64,000 nt of DNA from Anaerolineae bacterium (GTDB lineage Bacteria > Chloroflexota > Anaerolineae > Aggregatilineales > Aggregatilineaceae): the NCBI GenBank assembly GCA_016930015.1, contig JAFGHR010000113.1, positions 49,967 to 113,966 of the forward strand. Direction: 5' to 3'. Positions within the stretch are counted from its first letter, which is position 1. Every line of letters begins with the position of its first letter. Under the pieces are notes generated by a model. That model was not told where the DNA came from and made no database searches. It was given only the letters and a program-made list of their open reading frames with translations. The translations under genes were made by a program, and so were the position numbers. Positions 7,986-16,787 of the stretch are shown in pieces.

Positions 7986-9398
7986 GTGGACACTAAAAAA
8001 TCAACGTTTGCGCTCTTTTTCGGCAATCGTGGTTTTTTCCCGGCATCACTCATTGCTGAAGCGCGTACCGAACTGCCGCGTGTATTAGAAGAACTTGGGC
8101 ACGATGTGCTGATACTTGACGAAGCGGCAACCCGTTATGGCGCTGTAGAAACTGCGCGTGAAGGCGAAATCTATGCCAATTTTTTAGAGCAAAACCGGGG
8201 CAAGTTCGATGGTGTGATCCTGAGTTTGCCCAATTTTGGCGACGAAACCGGCGCTGTCGCTGCATTAAAACATGCCCATGTCCCGATCCTGCTTCATGCT
8301 TACCCGGATGATCTGGACAAAATGGGGCCTGCCCAACGGCGGGATGCTTTTTGTGGCAAGCTGTCAATTGCCGATGTGTTCCGGCAGTACGGCGTGACGT
8401 TTACCACGCTCAAGCCACACGTCGTAAAACCAACTCACAACATGTTTAAGGCCAACGTTGACCATTTTGACCGTGTGTGCCGCGTAGTCAAGGGCATGCG
8501 CGACATGGTGGTGGGGGCCATTGGCGCACGCACAACCCCATTCAAAACGGTACGTATTGACGAATTGGCGCTGCAACACAACGGGATCACAGTTGAAACA
8601 CTGGATATGGCCGATGTCATCGGGCGTGTCAAAGCGTTAAACGGCAGCGCCGCCTATGACGATAAACTCGCCATGCTGCGCGGTTACGCGAACTGGACCG
8701 CTGTCCCGGACCCGGCAGTAGAAAATATCGCCAAACTAAGCGTTGTGCTCGACGAGATTATCGACGAATACCAGATGGACGCCGTCGCCATCCGCTGCTG
8801 GCTGGAACTCCAACAGCAGCTTGGTATTTCACCCTGCGTTGTGCTGGGCACACTCAATGACCAGGGTATCGGCGCAGCATGTGAGGTTGATATCGGCAGT
8901 GCAGTTGCGCTGCGTGCGCTGCATCTGGCTTCAGGCGAAGCCGCGGCCTGCCTGGATTGGAACAACAACTACGAGGACGCGGATAACAAGTGTATTCTGT
9001 TCCACTGTGGACCGGTTCCTGACAGCTTGATGGCGGGCAAGGGGCAGATCACCGATCACGACATTTTGATCAACTCTATCGGAGAAGGCAAAAGTTTCGG
9101 TTGTAATGTTGGGCGCATCGCCCAGTTTGATTTCACGTTTGGGAACGTGCTTACCCACGAAGGGCAGGTTAACTGGTATTTGGGTAACGGCATGTTCACC
9201 GGCGACCCGATTCCGGCAGACTTCTTCGGATGCGCCGGGGTAGCCGAAGTCGAAAACCTTCAAGATGTGCTGCTGCATATCATGCGCTCCGGACACCGTC
9301 ACCATGTCAACCTGACCCCAGGATGTTACACTGCGCCGCTACGCGAAGCGCTGCAAAATTACCTGGGACAAAACGTATCACTTCCGCAGTGGGAATAA
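7986..9398 (+). CDS. L-fucose/L-arabinose isomerase family protein
   Basis: This 470-aa cytoplasmic protein resembles the FucI/AraA isomerase group, which interconverts aldoses and ketoses with a divalent metal. Supporting stretches are ILSLPNFGDETGAV in the N-terminal part, AIRCWLELQQQLGISPCVVLG and GIGAACEVDIGSAVALRALHLASG in the centre, and KCILFHCGPVPDSL followed by CAGVAEVENLQDVLLHIMRSG near the C-terminus. The start is GTG 7986 because AGGAGG sits 6 nt upstream; an open frame continuing 40 codons further back crosses the promoter and operator and is rejected. It is the first gene of an operon with an aldolase (4 bp on) and an FGGY kinase, the normal order of a deoxysugar or pentose pathway. 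The exact sugar is not evident. Confidence 0.75.
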   Translation: MDTKKSTFALFFGNRGFFPASLIAEARTELPRVLEELGHDVLILDEAATRYGAVETAREGEIYANFLEQNRGKFDGVILSLPNFGDETGAVAALKHAHVPILLHAYPDDLDKMGPAQRRDAFCGKLSIADVFRQYGVTFTTLKPHVVKPTHNMFKANVDHFDRVCRVVKGMRDMVVGAIGARTTPFKTVRIDELALQHNGITVETLDMADVIGRVKALNGSAAYDDKLAMLRGYANWTAVPDPAVENIAKLSVVLDEIIDEYQMDAVAIRCWLELQQQLGISPCVVLGTLNDQGIGAACEVDIGSAVALRALHLASGEAAACLDWNNNYEDADNKCILFHCGPVPDSLMAGKGQITDHDILINSIGEGKSFGCNVGRIAQFDFTFGNVLTHEGQVNWYLGNGMFTGDPIPADFFGCAGVAEVENLQDVLLHIMRSGHRHHVNLTPGCYTAPLREALQNYLGQNVSLPQWE

Positions 9399-9401
9399 GC
9401 C

Positions 9402-10325
9402 ATGTTAGACGCACATACAATCATTTACAACGCCTACCGGGTCGGAATCGTCATCCCCGCCTTTAATGTACCCTACCTGCCAATGGTCGAACCGGTCATC
9501 CGCGCCATCGTGGACCAGGATATTTTTGCATTCATCGAAACAGCTCGCCTGGAATGGTACAAGTTTGAAGCCAAGAGCCCCGATGCCGTCATGGATGAGT
9601 ATAAAAAATGGTGCCAGCCCGGTTATGTACGGCTGCACCTGGATCACGTACCGGCGATCGATGAAGATGGCCAGCAGGTGGACTACATGACCATCATCCA
9701 GCATGCGATCGAACTGGGATACGATTCGGTGATGATCGACGGCTCGCGGTTAGACCTCGATCACAATATCAAGGCGACATGTGAAGCGGTCGAATTGGCG
9801 CATCAAGCCGGGGTTGCGATCGAAGCGGAACTGGGCGCCGTACTGGGACACGAAGCAGGCCCGCCGCCGCCATATGACGAGTTGTTCGCATCAGGCCGGG
9901 GCTTCACCCGCGTTGAGGAAGCCACGCGGTTTGTGCACGAAACGGGCTGCGATTGGCTGTCAGTAGCCATAGGCAACATTCACGGGGCTGTATCCGGCAT
10001 TTACAAAGACCAGAAAAAACCCGAAGCACGCCTGGACCTGGAACACCTGGCTGCGCTGCGGCAAGCAACCGGCATCCCGCTGGTGCTGCATGGCGGTTCT
10101 GGTATCAATCAAGACTATGTACGGGCCGCATTCAAACACGGTATCGCTAAAGTTAATGTTGGGTCCGATATCCGCCAGGCATACGAAACAGCTTTGCGTG
10201 ATTCTGGCCGTATCGGAGAGGCTCGACAAGCCGTATACGACCGGACCTGCTGGTTAATCCGCGACTACTACGGATTGGCCGGGACCAGACAAACGATCAT
10301 AAACCAGGACGCGTCACAGTCGTGA
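9402..10325 (+). CDS. Class II (zinc) ketose-phosphate aldolase
   Basis: This 307-aa protein is of the FbaA/GatY/KbaY class II aldolase family, which cleaves ketose phosphates to dihydroxyacetone phosphate plus an aldehyde in the cytoplasm. Family motifs are in order: HLDHV with D81 and H82 (catalytic and zinc site), YDSVMIDGS, EAELGAVLG (about 141-149), AIGNIHG (zinc His 194), LHGGSG (zinc His 230) and KVNVGSD (phosphate binding). It follows the isomerase by 3 bp and precedes the kinase by 9 bp. In this setting the substrate is probably the kinase product, a ketose 1-phosphate, rather than fructose 1,6-bisphosphate. That assignment is inference; the fold and metal site are clear. Confidence 0.85.
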   Translation: MLDAHTIIYNAYRVGIVIPAFNVPYLPMVEPVIRAIVDQDIFAFIETARLEWYKFEAKSPDAVMDEYKKWCQPGYVRLHLDHVPAIDEDGQQVDYMTIIQHAIELGYDSVMIDGSRLDLDHNIKATCEAVELAHQAGVAIEAELGAVLGHEAGPPPPYDELFASGRGFTRVEEATRFVHETGCDWLSVAIGNIHGAVSGIYKDQKKPEARLDLEHLAALRQATGIPLVLHGGSGINQDYVRAAFKHGIAKVNVGSDIRQAYETALRDSGRIGEARQAVYDRTCWLIRDYYGLAGTRQTIINQDASQS

Positions 10326-10334
10326 GAAAATGTT

Positions 10335-11852
10335 ATGAGCCTGTTAGGAATAGATTTAGGAACCACCGGGTGTAAAGTCGTTTTATTTTCACTTGAGGGC
10401 AAACCACTCGCGTCAGCCTACCAGGAATACGATATCCAAAGGCCGCAGCCGGGTTGGGCCGAACTCGACGCGCGAGCCGTGTGGGCAGGTGTCAAACACG
10501 CTATTCGCGCCGTAACCCCACATGCCACCACCGATCCGATCCAGGCCCTGGCGGTATCATCATTAGGCGAAGCAGTCGTGCCGGTGACAACCGACCGGCA
10601 CATCCTCAGTTCATCGCTGCTCAACTTTGATGTCCGCGGCGAAAGTTACCTGGACAGCTTGCACCAAACGATCACCGCCGAGCGCCTGTACCAGATCAAT
10701 GGTAACACGCTCGGCAACCATTACAGCCTGACCAAGCTGAAATGGATCAAAGATCATCAACCCGATCTGTATGGCAAAACAGCCAGGTTCCTGCACTGGA
10801 GCAGTTTTGTATCCTTCATGTTGGGCGCCGATCCGGTTGTAGACTATTCGCTGGCAAACCGCACGCTGCTGTTTGACATCGAGCGTGAAACGTGGTCCAC
10901 CGACCTGCTGGATACATTCGGGCTGGATGGCGAAAAATTACCACCCGCCATGCCGTCCGGAACGGCGGTCGGCACGGTATCGGCTGAAATTGCACAGGAG
11001 CTTGGTCTGCCAACCACTGCCGTGATCGTGACCGGCGCTCATGACCAGTGCGCTAACGCGGTCGGCTGTGGTGTGATCGATCCCGGCAGCGCCGTGTATG
11101 GTATGGGAACATACCACTGCATCACGCCGGTGTTTACAGCACGCGGCACAAGCAACGCGATGATCGAACGTGGCCTGAACACCGAACATCATGCCGTCCC
11201 CGACCGGTTTGTGTGTTTTATTTACAATCAAGGTGGCTCACTGGTCAAGTGGTTTCGGGACACATTCGCCAGGGCAGAACATCATAATGCAGTGGCCGCC
11301 GGTCAGGACATTTACCCGGCTTTGTTCGCTGAAATCCCGGCAGCGCCGAGCAGCGTTATCGTCCTGCCCCATTTTGCGACCACCGGCCCACCCGACTTTA
11401 TAACCGATTCGTCCGGTGTGATCGTGGGCTTGCAGCTCGATACCAGCCGGGGGGATATTCTGAAAGGTATCGTAGAAGGCGTCAGTTATTATCTGAAAGC
11501 ATGTGTTGACGCGCTGCCTGCTACCGGCATCACGATCACCGACTATCGCGCGGTTGGCGGCGGCAGCAAGTCGGATGGTTGGGTTCAGACATGCGCCGAC
11601 ATCATGGGGCAGCCGTTCCAACGCCCGGCCATTACCGAAGCAGGCGCGCTTGGCGCTGCTATTATGGCAGGCGTGGGCAGCGGCGTGTTTGAGTCGTATG
11701 GCGAAGGCGTTTCGGCCATGGTCACATTAGAGCGGCTGTTTGAGCCGGACCCAACTCAGCATGATCACTACGCCGCCCGGTACGAACACTACCAACAACT
11801 CTGGCCGCTGATGGAAAACTATCTGCGCGAATTCGCCGCCAGGCCGTTGTAA
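10335..11852 (+). CDS. FGGY-family carbohydrate kinase
   Basis: This 505-aa sugar kinase has the two actin-like ATPase domains of the FGGY family (xylulokinase, rhamnulokinase, fuculokinase). The first begins LLGIDLGTTGCKVVLF (phosphate-1 motif) and contains AVSSLGEAVVPV in the sugar-binding region. The second contains VTGAHDQCANAVGCG, AVYGMGTYHCITP (phosphate-2 type), and the adenosine motif AVGGGSKSDGWVQTCADIMG followed by EAGALGAAIMAGVG. It acts in the cytoplasm, phosphorylating the ketose made by the isomerase before cleavage by the aldolase. Length is normal. It closes the catabolic trio, 63 bp before the LacI gene. Which ketose it prefers cannot be told. Confidence 0.85.
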   Translation: MSLLGIDLGTTGCKVVLFSLEGKPLASAYQEYDIQRPQPGWAELDARAVWAGVKHAIRAVTPHATTDPIQALAVSSLGEAVVPVTTDRHILSSSLLNFDVRGESYLDSLHQTITAERLYQINGNTLGNHYSLTKLKWIKDHQPDLYGKTARFLHWSSFVSFMLGADPVVDYSLANRTLLFDIERETWSTDLLDTFGLDGEKLPPAMPSGTAVGTVSAEIAQELGLPTTAVIVTGAHDQCANAVGCGVIDPGSAVYGMGTYHCITPVFTARGTSNAMIERGLNTEHHAVPDRFVCFIYNQGGSLVKWFRDTFARAEHHNAVAAGQDIYPALFAEIPAAPSSVIVLPHFATTGPPDFITDSSGVIVGLQLDTSRGDILKGIVEGVSYYLKACVDALPATGITITDYRAVGGGSKSDGWVQTCADIMGQPFQRPAITEAGALGAAIMAGVGSGVFESYGEGVSAMVTLERLFEPDPTQHDHYAARYEHYQQLWPLMENYLREFAARPL

Positions 11853-11914
11853 GTTCGATACTCATCACAACCTGTTACACTATACGCCGCGCTATATCGA
11901 AAGCGCAGTGGTAA

Positions 11915-12961
11915 ATGATGCCAGGTTCAAAAGACAACAGACGTATGGCCAGAGTCACGATCAAGCAGGTCGCCAAAAAAACGGGCATGTCCATCGCCAC
12001 GGTTTCACGGGTGATTAACAACCATCCCGATGTATCCGACATGACACGCCAGCACATCCTGGCCGTGATCAACGAGTTAGGGTATGAACCCAATGCCGTC
12101 GCCCGCAGCTTGATACAGGGCCGCAGTCGTATTCTGGGTGTGGTCAGTACGGGTATTGCGTTCTATGGCCCTTCTCAAACCATGGCCGGTATAGAACAGC
12201 AGGCAAACGCGCTTGGCTACTGGGTTATGTCCGGGCTGCTGCATGATCCGGCATTCGACCGGGGCGAAAAAGCGCTGCGACACCTGCTTAACCGCCAGGT
12301 AGACGGGATCATCTGGGCGGTACCCGAAGTGGGTGAAAACCGCGCGTGGATCTGCCAACACTGTCGTGAGTTATCTATCCCGATCGTATTTCTGCATATG
12401 GACCACCACCACGATCTGTTTGTGGTCGCCGTTGATAACTATGCCGGTGCACGCATGGCCACTGAACATCTGCTGAACCAGGGATACCGGCGGATCGGTT
12501 GTATTTCGGGACCGGATATCTGGTGGGAGGCTCAACAGCGCGTGCGCGGGTGGCGCGACGCACTCACCGAGGCACACATAACCGGTGTTGATCGCCTGGT
12601 GGCACGCGGCGATTGGACCGCTGCCGGTGGCATACGGGCGCTGCACGAACTGCTCGAGCGCCAGCCTGATCTTGAAGCTGTATCGGCTTGTAATGATCAA
12701 ACTGCCCTGGGTGTGTTAAAAGCGGCTCATCAGTTGGGGCTGCGTGTACCTGAAGACCTGGCGGTTGTGGGTTTTGATGATATTCCTGAAGCCGCCTACT
12801 TTATCCCATCGCTGACAACTGTCCGGCACGATCTGAAAGGCGTCGGAGCCCAGGCCGTAGGGCTGCTCGATCGTATGTTAGAGGCTCGCAAAATCGAACA
12901 GGGACTTACACCCGAAACGATCTGGCTCTCGCCGGAACTGGTAATCCGCGACAGCAGTTAA
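11915..12961 (+). CDS. LacI-family transcriptional regulator (isomerase operon)
   Basis: The encoded protein is a 348-aa repressor. The helix-turn-helix is VTIKQVAKKTGMSIATVSRVINN, followed by the hinge helix with NAVARSLIQGRSR, then a periplasmic-binding-protein-like effector domain (ILGVVST..., ACNDQTALGVLKAAHQLGLRVPEDLAVVGFDDIPEAAYFIPSLTTVRHD). The recognition helix ATVSRV is the type that binds AAACGTTT-like sites, matching the operator upstream of the isomerase gene. It ends the operon it presumably controls. The start is unsure: ATG 11915, ATG 11918 or ATG 11945 (MARVTIK) are all possible and none has a strong ribosome site. Confidence 0.85.
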   Translation: MMPGSKDNRRMARVTIKQVAKKTGMSIATVSRVINNHPDVSDMTRQHILAVINELGYEPNAVARSLIQGRSRILGVVSTGIAFYGPSQTMAGIEQQANALGYWVMSGLLHDPAFDRGEKALRHLLNRQVDGIIWAVPEVGENRAWICQHCRELSIPIVFLHMDHHHDLFVVAVDNYAGARMATEHLLNQGYRRIGCISGPDIWWEAQQRVRGWRDALTEAHITGVDRLVARGDWTAAGGIRALHELLERQPDLEAVSACNDQTALGVLKAAHQLGLRVPEDLAVVGFDDIPEAAYFIPSLTTVRHDLKGVGAQAVGLLDRMLEARKIEQGLTPETIWLSPELVIRDSS

Positions 12962-13235
12962 TAGGGCAAGCGCCTTACACCGGGCCAGTTCAATACACTC
13001 ACCATTAATTTCTAACCGGGGAACGCCCAAAAAACAGCTTCAAGCTCGGCGTATCGTCTTCCATCTGGATATCACTCTCCCGCTATCCCCGCCAATGATG
13101 ACCTTAATTCTGGCATTAGGAAAATCTTTGCGCAATACAGTGCAACGTCTTGGACACGATTTTGGATCGGACGATAATTACTATGGAGGATATAGCGAAT
13201 CCTACGCGCCAATCATTTTTATGGAGGAAAGTATC

Positions 13236-15230
13236 ATGACAAGAAAAAGCTTGGTTTTGTGGGTGCTCGTTGGTATCGCAGCCGTCGCGCTGCACGGTTT
13301 TGCGCCGGATACAGCGGCACAAGACGATACATTGTCCCAGACATACGATGATCCAGGTGGGGTCATCACGCTCAACTACCCTGAAGGCTGGATTGCCGAT
13401 AAGTACTTCGGTATCATCTTCATCGCCAATTCCCAGGCGGCGCTGGAAGGCGAACTGGATACCGTAGAACCCGGTGAGCTTCAGATTAACCTGATGGCCG
13501 GTGCGTCCTACGAAGTCGGATTACCCGAGTCCGGCACAGCGCTCGAAGCGGCAGAGATGCTGCTGGCGGAAGCTGCCACCGATCCCGGCGTCGTCAGCAC
13601 AACAGGCCCCGATGCGCTTGAGGGCTTCCAGTACGACGCGGCTAAGTTAACGGCCACCCAGGGGACTGTAGACGTCCTGGCGATCATCATCATCGCGGAT
13701 GACCAGCATACGGCGATGCTGCTGGCCGGGGCGCCCCAGGGTGAGATGGTTCAGTACGAAGAAACGATCCTCGCCATTGCGAAAAGCATCCAGTTCGTGG
13801 ATGGCGGCGGCGCGGCGGTGGAAGAATCCGCCGAAACCACCGCAGGTGTGCCAGTGGGTAACGCGGTGAACTGGCAAACCGAAACCGTGTCGTTAACCGC
13901 CGACAACTTCTATATCACCGCTGGCGGGCAAATCTTCACCGCGGCTGTGGATGGTGTTGATGTGAGCGGTGATCCAGGCGATGAAGCCTATACCACGCTG
14001 GAAGTGACCTGGCAGGAATACGGCGTGCCCATGCGCCTCTATATGTATTTCGAATCCGATGGCACGATCTGGCAGGCGTTTGAAATGCGCACTTATGACG
14101 GGTCGCCCGATGGTGAATGGATTACCTATGAAGGTGACACTTTCACCACGCCGCTCGGCCAGGCGTATCAGGTGATGTCTTTCTCGCGGCAGTACAACGA
14201 CGACGGGTTGTATTTTGAAAACTTGCAGTTGCAGGCGTTTACATCCGGCGAGGCTGCCGGTGCGGATACGGCTGTCGAAAACGCCGGGGAGGTTGCCGAG
14301 GCTATCACCTTGCCCACCACGATCGCCGGTCCGGAGGAGTGCCGCAACGTCGCGGTTTCCATCCAGGACTACTCGTCCGAATACAATGATCTCTACGGGC
14401 CGCTCAATCTCCTGGACAACAACGCTGAAACCGGCTGGTCGTCCTCAGGTTACGATTCGACCGAGTATGTCACGGTTGGGCTGAGAGGCGTGCAGACCGT
14501 GTACGGCGTGTTGTTGAACAGCTACTCGCCTTCGGTGGGTTACGATAAGGACTCGATCCAAGACTTCGAGATCAGGATCACGACCGCCGACGGTGAGCAA
14601 AAGATCGTGTATACGGGACAGGCCGCTTTCCAACAGGGTTACCAGAGTTATGTCTTCGAACCGGTTGAGACCGATCATCTGCAATTCATGTTCCTGAGCA
14701 CGTATGGCGGGGGCTACTTCGAAGCAGCCGATATCATGATCTGCGCCGCCGACAGTTCGCTAACGCCGGTATTCGTCTCCGGGCAGGAAATCCGCCAGTG
14801 GGCATCAAGCGCGATTGCAACCAGCCAGTACACGGATACGAATTGGAGCGCGATGCAGGCTACCGGCGCGCCGGATGCGCCGAACTGTGGTGATTACGGG
14901 GCGGCGTGGGCGTCCAGCACGGTGAACGGGATCGATGAGCTGGTCGTCTACTTCGACACACCCGTTTTTCCGACGCAGGTCAACATCTACCAGAACTATA
15001 ATCCCGGCGCAATCTCTAGCATCACGCTGCTGCTTGCCGGAGGTAGTGACGGGCCGCCGGTGCCCTTCAGCGCTGACCCTGGCACAAGTTGTCCTGGCGT
15101 GTTTACCGTCAATATCCCGGTCGAGCTTCAGGGGCAGCTTATTGAGGGTGTGGCGATCCTGGTCGATCAGAGCAATCACACCGGCTGGAACGAAATCGAC
15201 GCGGTTGAACTGGTTGGATATACGCCCTAA
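13236..15230 (+). CDS. Secreted multidomain protein with discoidin-like domains
   Basis: This 664-aa protein starts at ATG 13236, with GGAGGA 7 nt upstream. A signal peptide (MTRKSLVLWVLVGIAAVALHGFA, cleavage near DTAAQ) is followed by a PsbP- or lipoprotein-like fold at about 35-185 (YPEGWIAD..., SIQF), a beta-rich region (about 195-340), then a F5/8 type C (discoidin)-like jelly-roll at about 365-510 (NLLDNNAETGWSSSG, DFEIRITTADG, DHLQFMFLSTYGGGY). The last domain, about 525-660, carries WSAMQATGAPDAPNCGDYGAAWASS and VNIYQNYNPGAI, another galactose-binding-like module. Such modules bind carbohydrates or surfaces; no catalytic residues are recognised. It stands alone between the two LacI regulons. 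The first domain assignment is weak. Confidence 0.6.
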   Translation: MTRKSLVLWVLVGIAAVALHGFAPDTAAQDDTLSQTYDDPGGVITLNYPEGWIADKYFGIIFIANSQAALEGELDTVEPGELQINLMAGASYEVGLPESGTALEAAEMLLAEAATDPGVVSTTGPDALEGFQYDAAKLTATQGTVDVLAIIIIADDQHTAMLLAGAPQGEMVQYEETILAIAKSIQFVDGGGAAVEESAETTAGVPVGNAVNWQTETVSLTADNFYITAGGQIFTAAVDGVDVSGDPGDEAYTTLEVTWQEYGVPMRLYMYFESDGTIWQAFEMRTYDGSPDGEWITYEGDTFTTPLGQAYQVMSFSRQYNDDGLYFENLQLQAFTSGEAAGADTAVENAGEVAEAITLPTTIAGPEECRNVAVSIQDYSSEYNDLYGPLNLLDNNAETGWSSSGYDSTEYVTVGLRGVQTVYGVLLNSYSPSVGYDKDSIQDFEIRITTADGEQKIVYTGQAAFQQGYQSYVFEPVETDHLQFMFLSTYGGGYFEAADIMICAADSSLTPVFVSGQEIRQWASSAIATSQYTDTNWSAMQATGAPDAPNCGDYGAAWASSTVNGIDELVVYFDTPVFPTQVNIYQNYNPGAISSITLLLAGGSDGPPVPFSADPGTSCPGVFTVNIPVELQGQLIEGVAILVDQSNHTGWNEIDAVELVGYTP

Positions 15231-15570
15231 ACGCTAATCACTGCCTATGTTTCATGCACCTGAATTGTCCCCGAATCGCCGAGGCTGTGTTTTGTGGCAC
15301 GATGATAATACACACAAACAACCGCAAGGCGGTTCGGGGACGATCGAACACAAGGTCGGACGAGTAGTTAGGGCGATTGGTTATTGACCAATTCAGCCTG
15401 ATCGAAGGGGTCAGAACAACTCTTTACAGGTCCCAAAAGGTCAAAATCCGACGAAAAAATGCCATATGCAACTGCACGATCACCGGGACAGGCTGGACTC
15501 CAAAACGTTTTCATGATAATCTAGTAACGCGCGTTACTTAAACACAACATAAGATTAATTAGATAATACG
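15231..15570. other. Intergenic region with a long-spaced inverted repeat
   Basis: No gene is seen. Arms TCCCCGAATCGCC (15268-15280) and 15328-15340 match as an inverted repeat at 12 of 13 positions, 47 nt apart. A second small inverted repeat, ATTGGT/ACCAAT, lies near 15378. The 3' end holds the operator-like palindromes of the LacI gene, listed separately. Confidence 0.4.
15502..15538. promoter_or_regulatory. Two palindromes upstream of second LacI gene, likely autoregulatory operator
   Basis: AGTAACGCGCGTTACT (15523-15538) is a perfect 16-bp palindrome with the central CpG usual for LacI operators. A shorter palindrome, AAAACGTTTT (15502-15511), lies just upstream, and between them GATAAT (15515-15520) could be a -10 box. 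The large palindrome would then cover the transcription start, consistent with self-repression by the LacI protein starting at 15571. The binding protein is an inference. Confidence 0.6.
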
Positions 15571-16644
15571 ATGGTCAAAAAACGTGTTACCAGCCAACAA
15601 GTTGCCGACCGGGCAGGTGTTTCACGCACAACGGTATCGCTCGTACTGAATAACGTTACCACGGCCAACATCAGCGAAGAAACACGCCAGCTTGTACTGC
15701 GCACCACCAGAGAATTAAATTATGTGCCGGACGTTGCCGCGCGATCATTGGCGAGTGGGCGCAGCAACAACATCGGCCTGATCCTAATCCAACCACATCA
15801 CCGCATTTTCATTGATGCCTACATTCCCAGCATTATCGCAGGGCTGAGCCAGGTCACACAGCAGCATGGCTTCCGCATCTTGATCGAGATCATAAAAGAT
15901 GTGACCCAGCCCAACACCTACATGAACCTGATGTGGGGCAACGAAATCGCCGGCATGATCCTTTCCAACCCCAAAGCCGATGATGCCGAGATTACCGCGC
16001 TGGCAGCCAGCGACTTCCCGATTGTGTCACTGGATTACCTGAACGAGTTGGTTTATTCCGTCAGTACCGATGACCTGGGCGGGGTTCAAAAAGCGGTAAC
16101 ACATCTCGCCCATCTCGGACACCGGCGTATTGCCTGTATCCCGTATGCGCCGATTGACGCCAATAATCAAGTGGCGGACCGGTTGCAAGTTTATTACGAC
16201 ACACTCGAATCATTCAACATCACTCCCGACGACACCCTGATACGCTACGGTAACCGCGATCCTGAAAGTGGCTATGCTGCCATGCAATCACTGCTCGAAC
16301 TTGATCCCTTGCCGACGGCCCTGTTTGCCATGAATGATATCATGGCATTGGGCGCGATGGCGGCTATTCGTGAGCATGGGCTGCGCATACCGGACGATAT
16401 AGCGGTTGTTGGGTACGATGACATTCTTCCCGCACAATACAGCACCCCCACTCTTACAACCATCAACAAAAACGATATCGAACACGGCGTATTAGCGGGC
16501 CAAATGCTGGTAGACTTGATACATGGCAGACCCGTAGACAAACCGCAAATCAGCCTGGAACCCGCGCTTGTCATTCGTAATTCATGTAGTGGGCGGCAAA
16601 CCAACACGTTGCCGCTCCACAAGCAGAATCCATGTACCGACTAA
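15571..16644 (+). CDS. LacI-family transcriptional regulator (sugar ABC cluster)
   Basis: This is a 357-aa regulator with an N-terminal HTH (VTSQQVADRAGVSRTTVSLVLNN), hinge helix (DVAARSLASGRSN) and a sugar-sensing domain of the ribose-binding type (ALFAMNDIMALGAMAAIREHGLRIPDDIAVVGYDDILPAQYSTPTLTTI). The recognition helix reads SRTTVSLV, different from the first LacI protein, consistent with the different palindrome at 15523-15538. It precedes the solute-binding gene by 143 bp in the same direction, so it probably controls the importer that follows. No clear ribosome site precedes the ATG. The tail after residue 335 is longer than usual and of low complexity. Confidence 0.88.
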   Translation: MVKKRVTSQQVADRAGVSRTTVSLVLNNVTTANISEETRQLVLRTTRELNYVPDVAARSLASGRSNNIGLILIQPHHRIFIDAYIPSIIAGLSQVTQQHGFRILIEIIKDVTQPNTYMNLMWGNEIAGMILSNPKADDAEITALAASDFPIVSLDYLNELVYSVSTDDLGGVQKAVTHLAHLGHRRIACIPYAPIDANNQVADRLQVYYDTLESFNITPDDTLIRYGNRDPESGYAAMQSLLELDPLPTALFAMNDIMALGAMAAIREHGLRIPDDIAVVGYDDILPAQYSTPTLTTINKNDIEHGVLAGQMLVDLIHGRPVDKPQISLEPALVIRNSCSGRQTNTLPLHKQNPCTD

Positions 16645-16787
16645 CTTTTTGTTTATGAGTTGGTTCTCGCCCATTTGTATAAAACTGTGAATGCATCATA
16701 GAGAAAGGGGTGCAGAAAAAACGATTGTTTTTTGTTCTATCGCGTTATGCTTAAGCAGTTTCGTAAAATTGAAAGGATAACAACGCA

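Noticed and set aside
13095..13235. 47-codon extension of the discoidin-like secreted protein
   Set aside because: It would bury the signal peptide; ATG 13236 has GGAGGA and gives a proper signal sequence.
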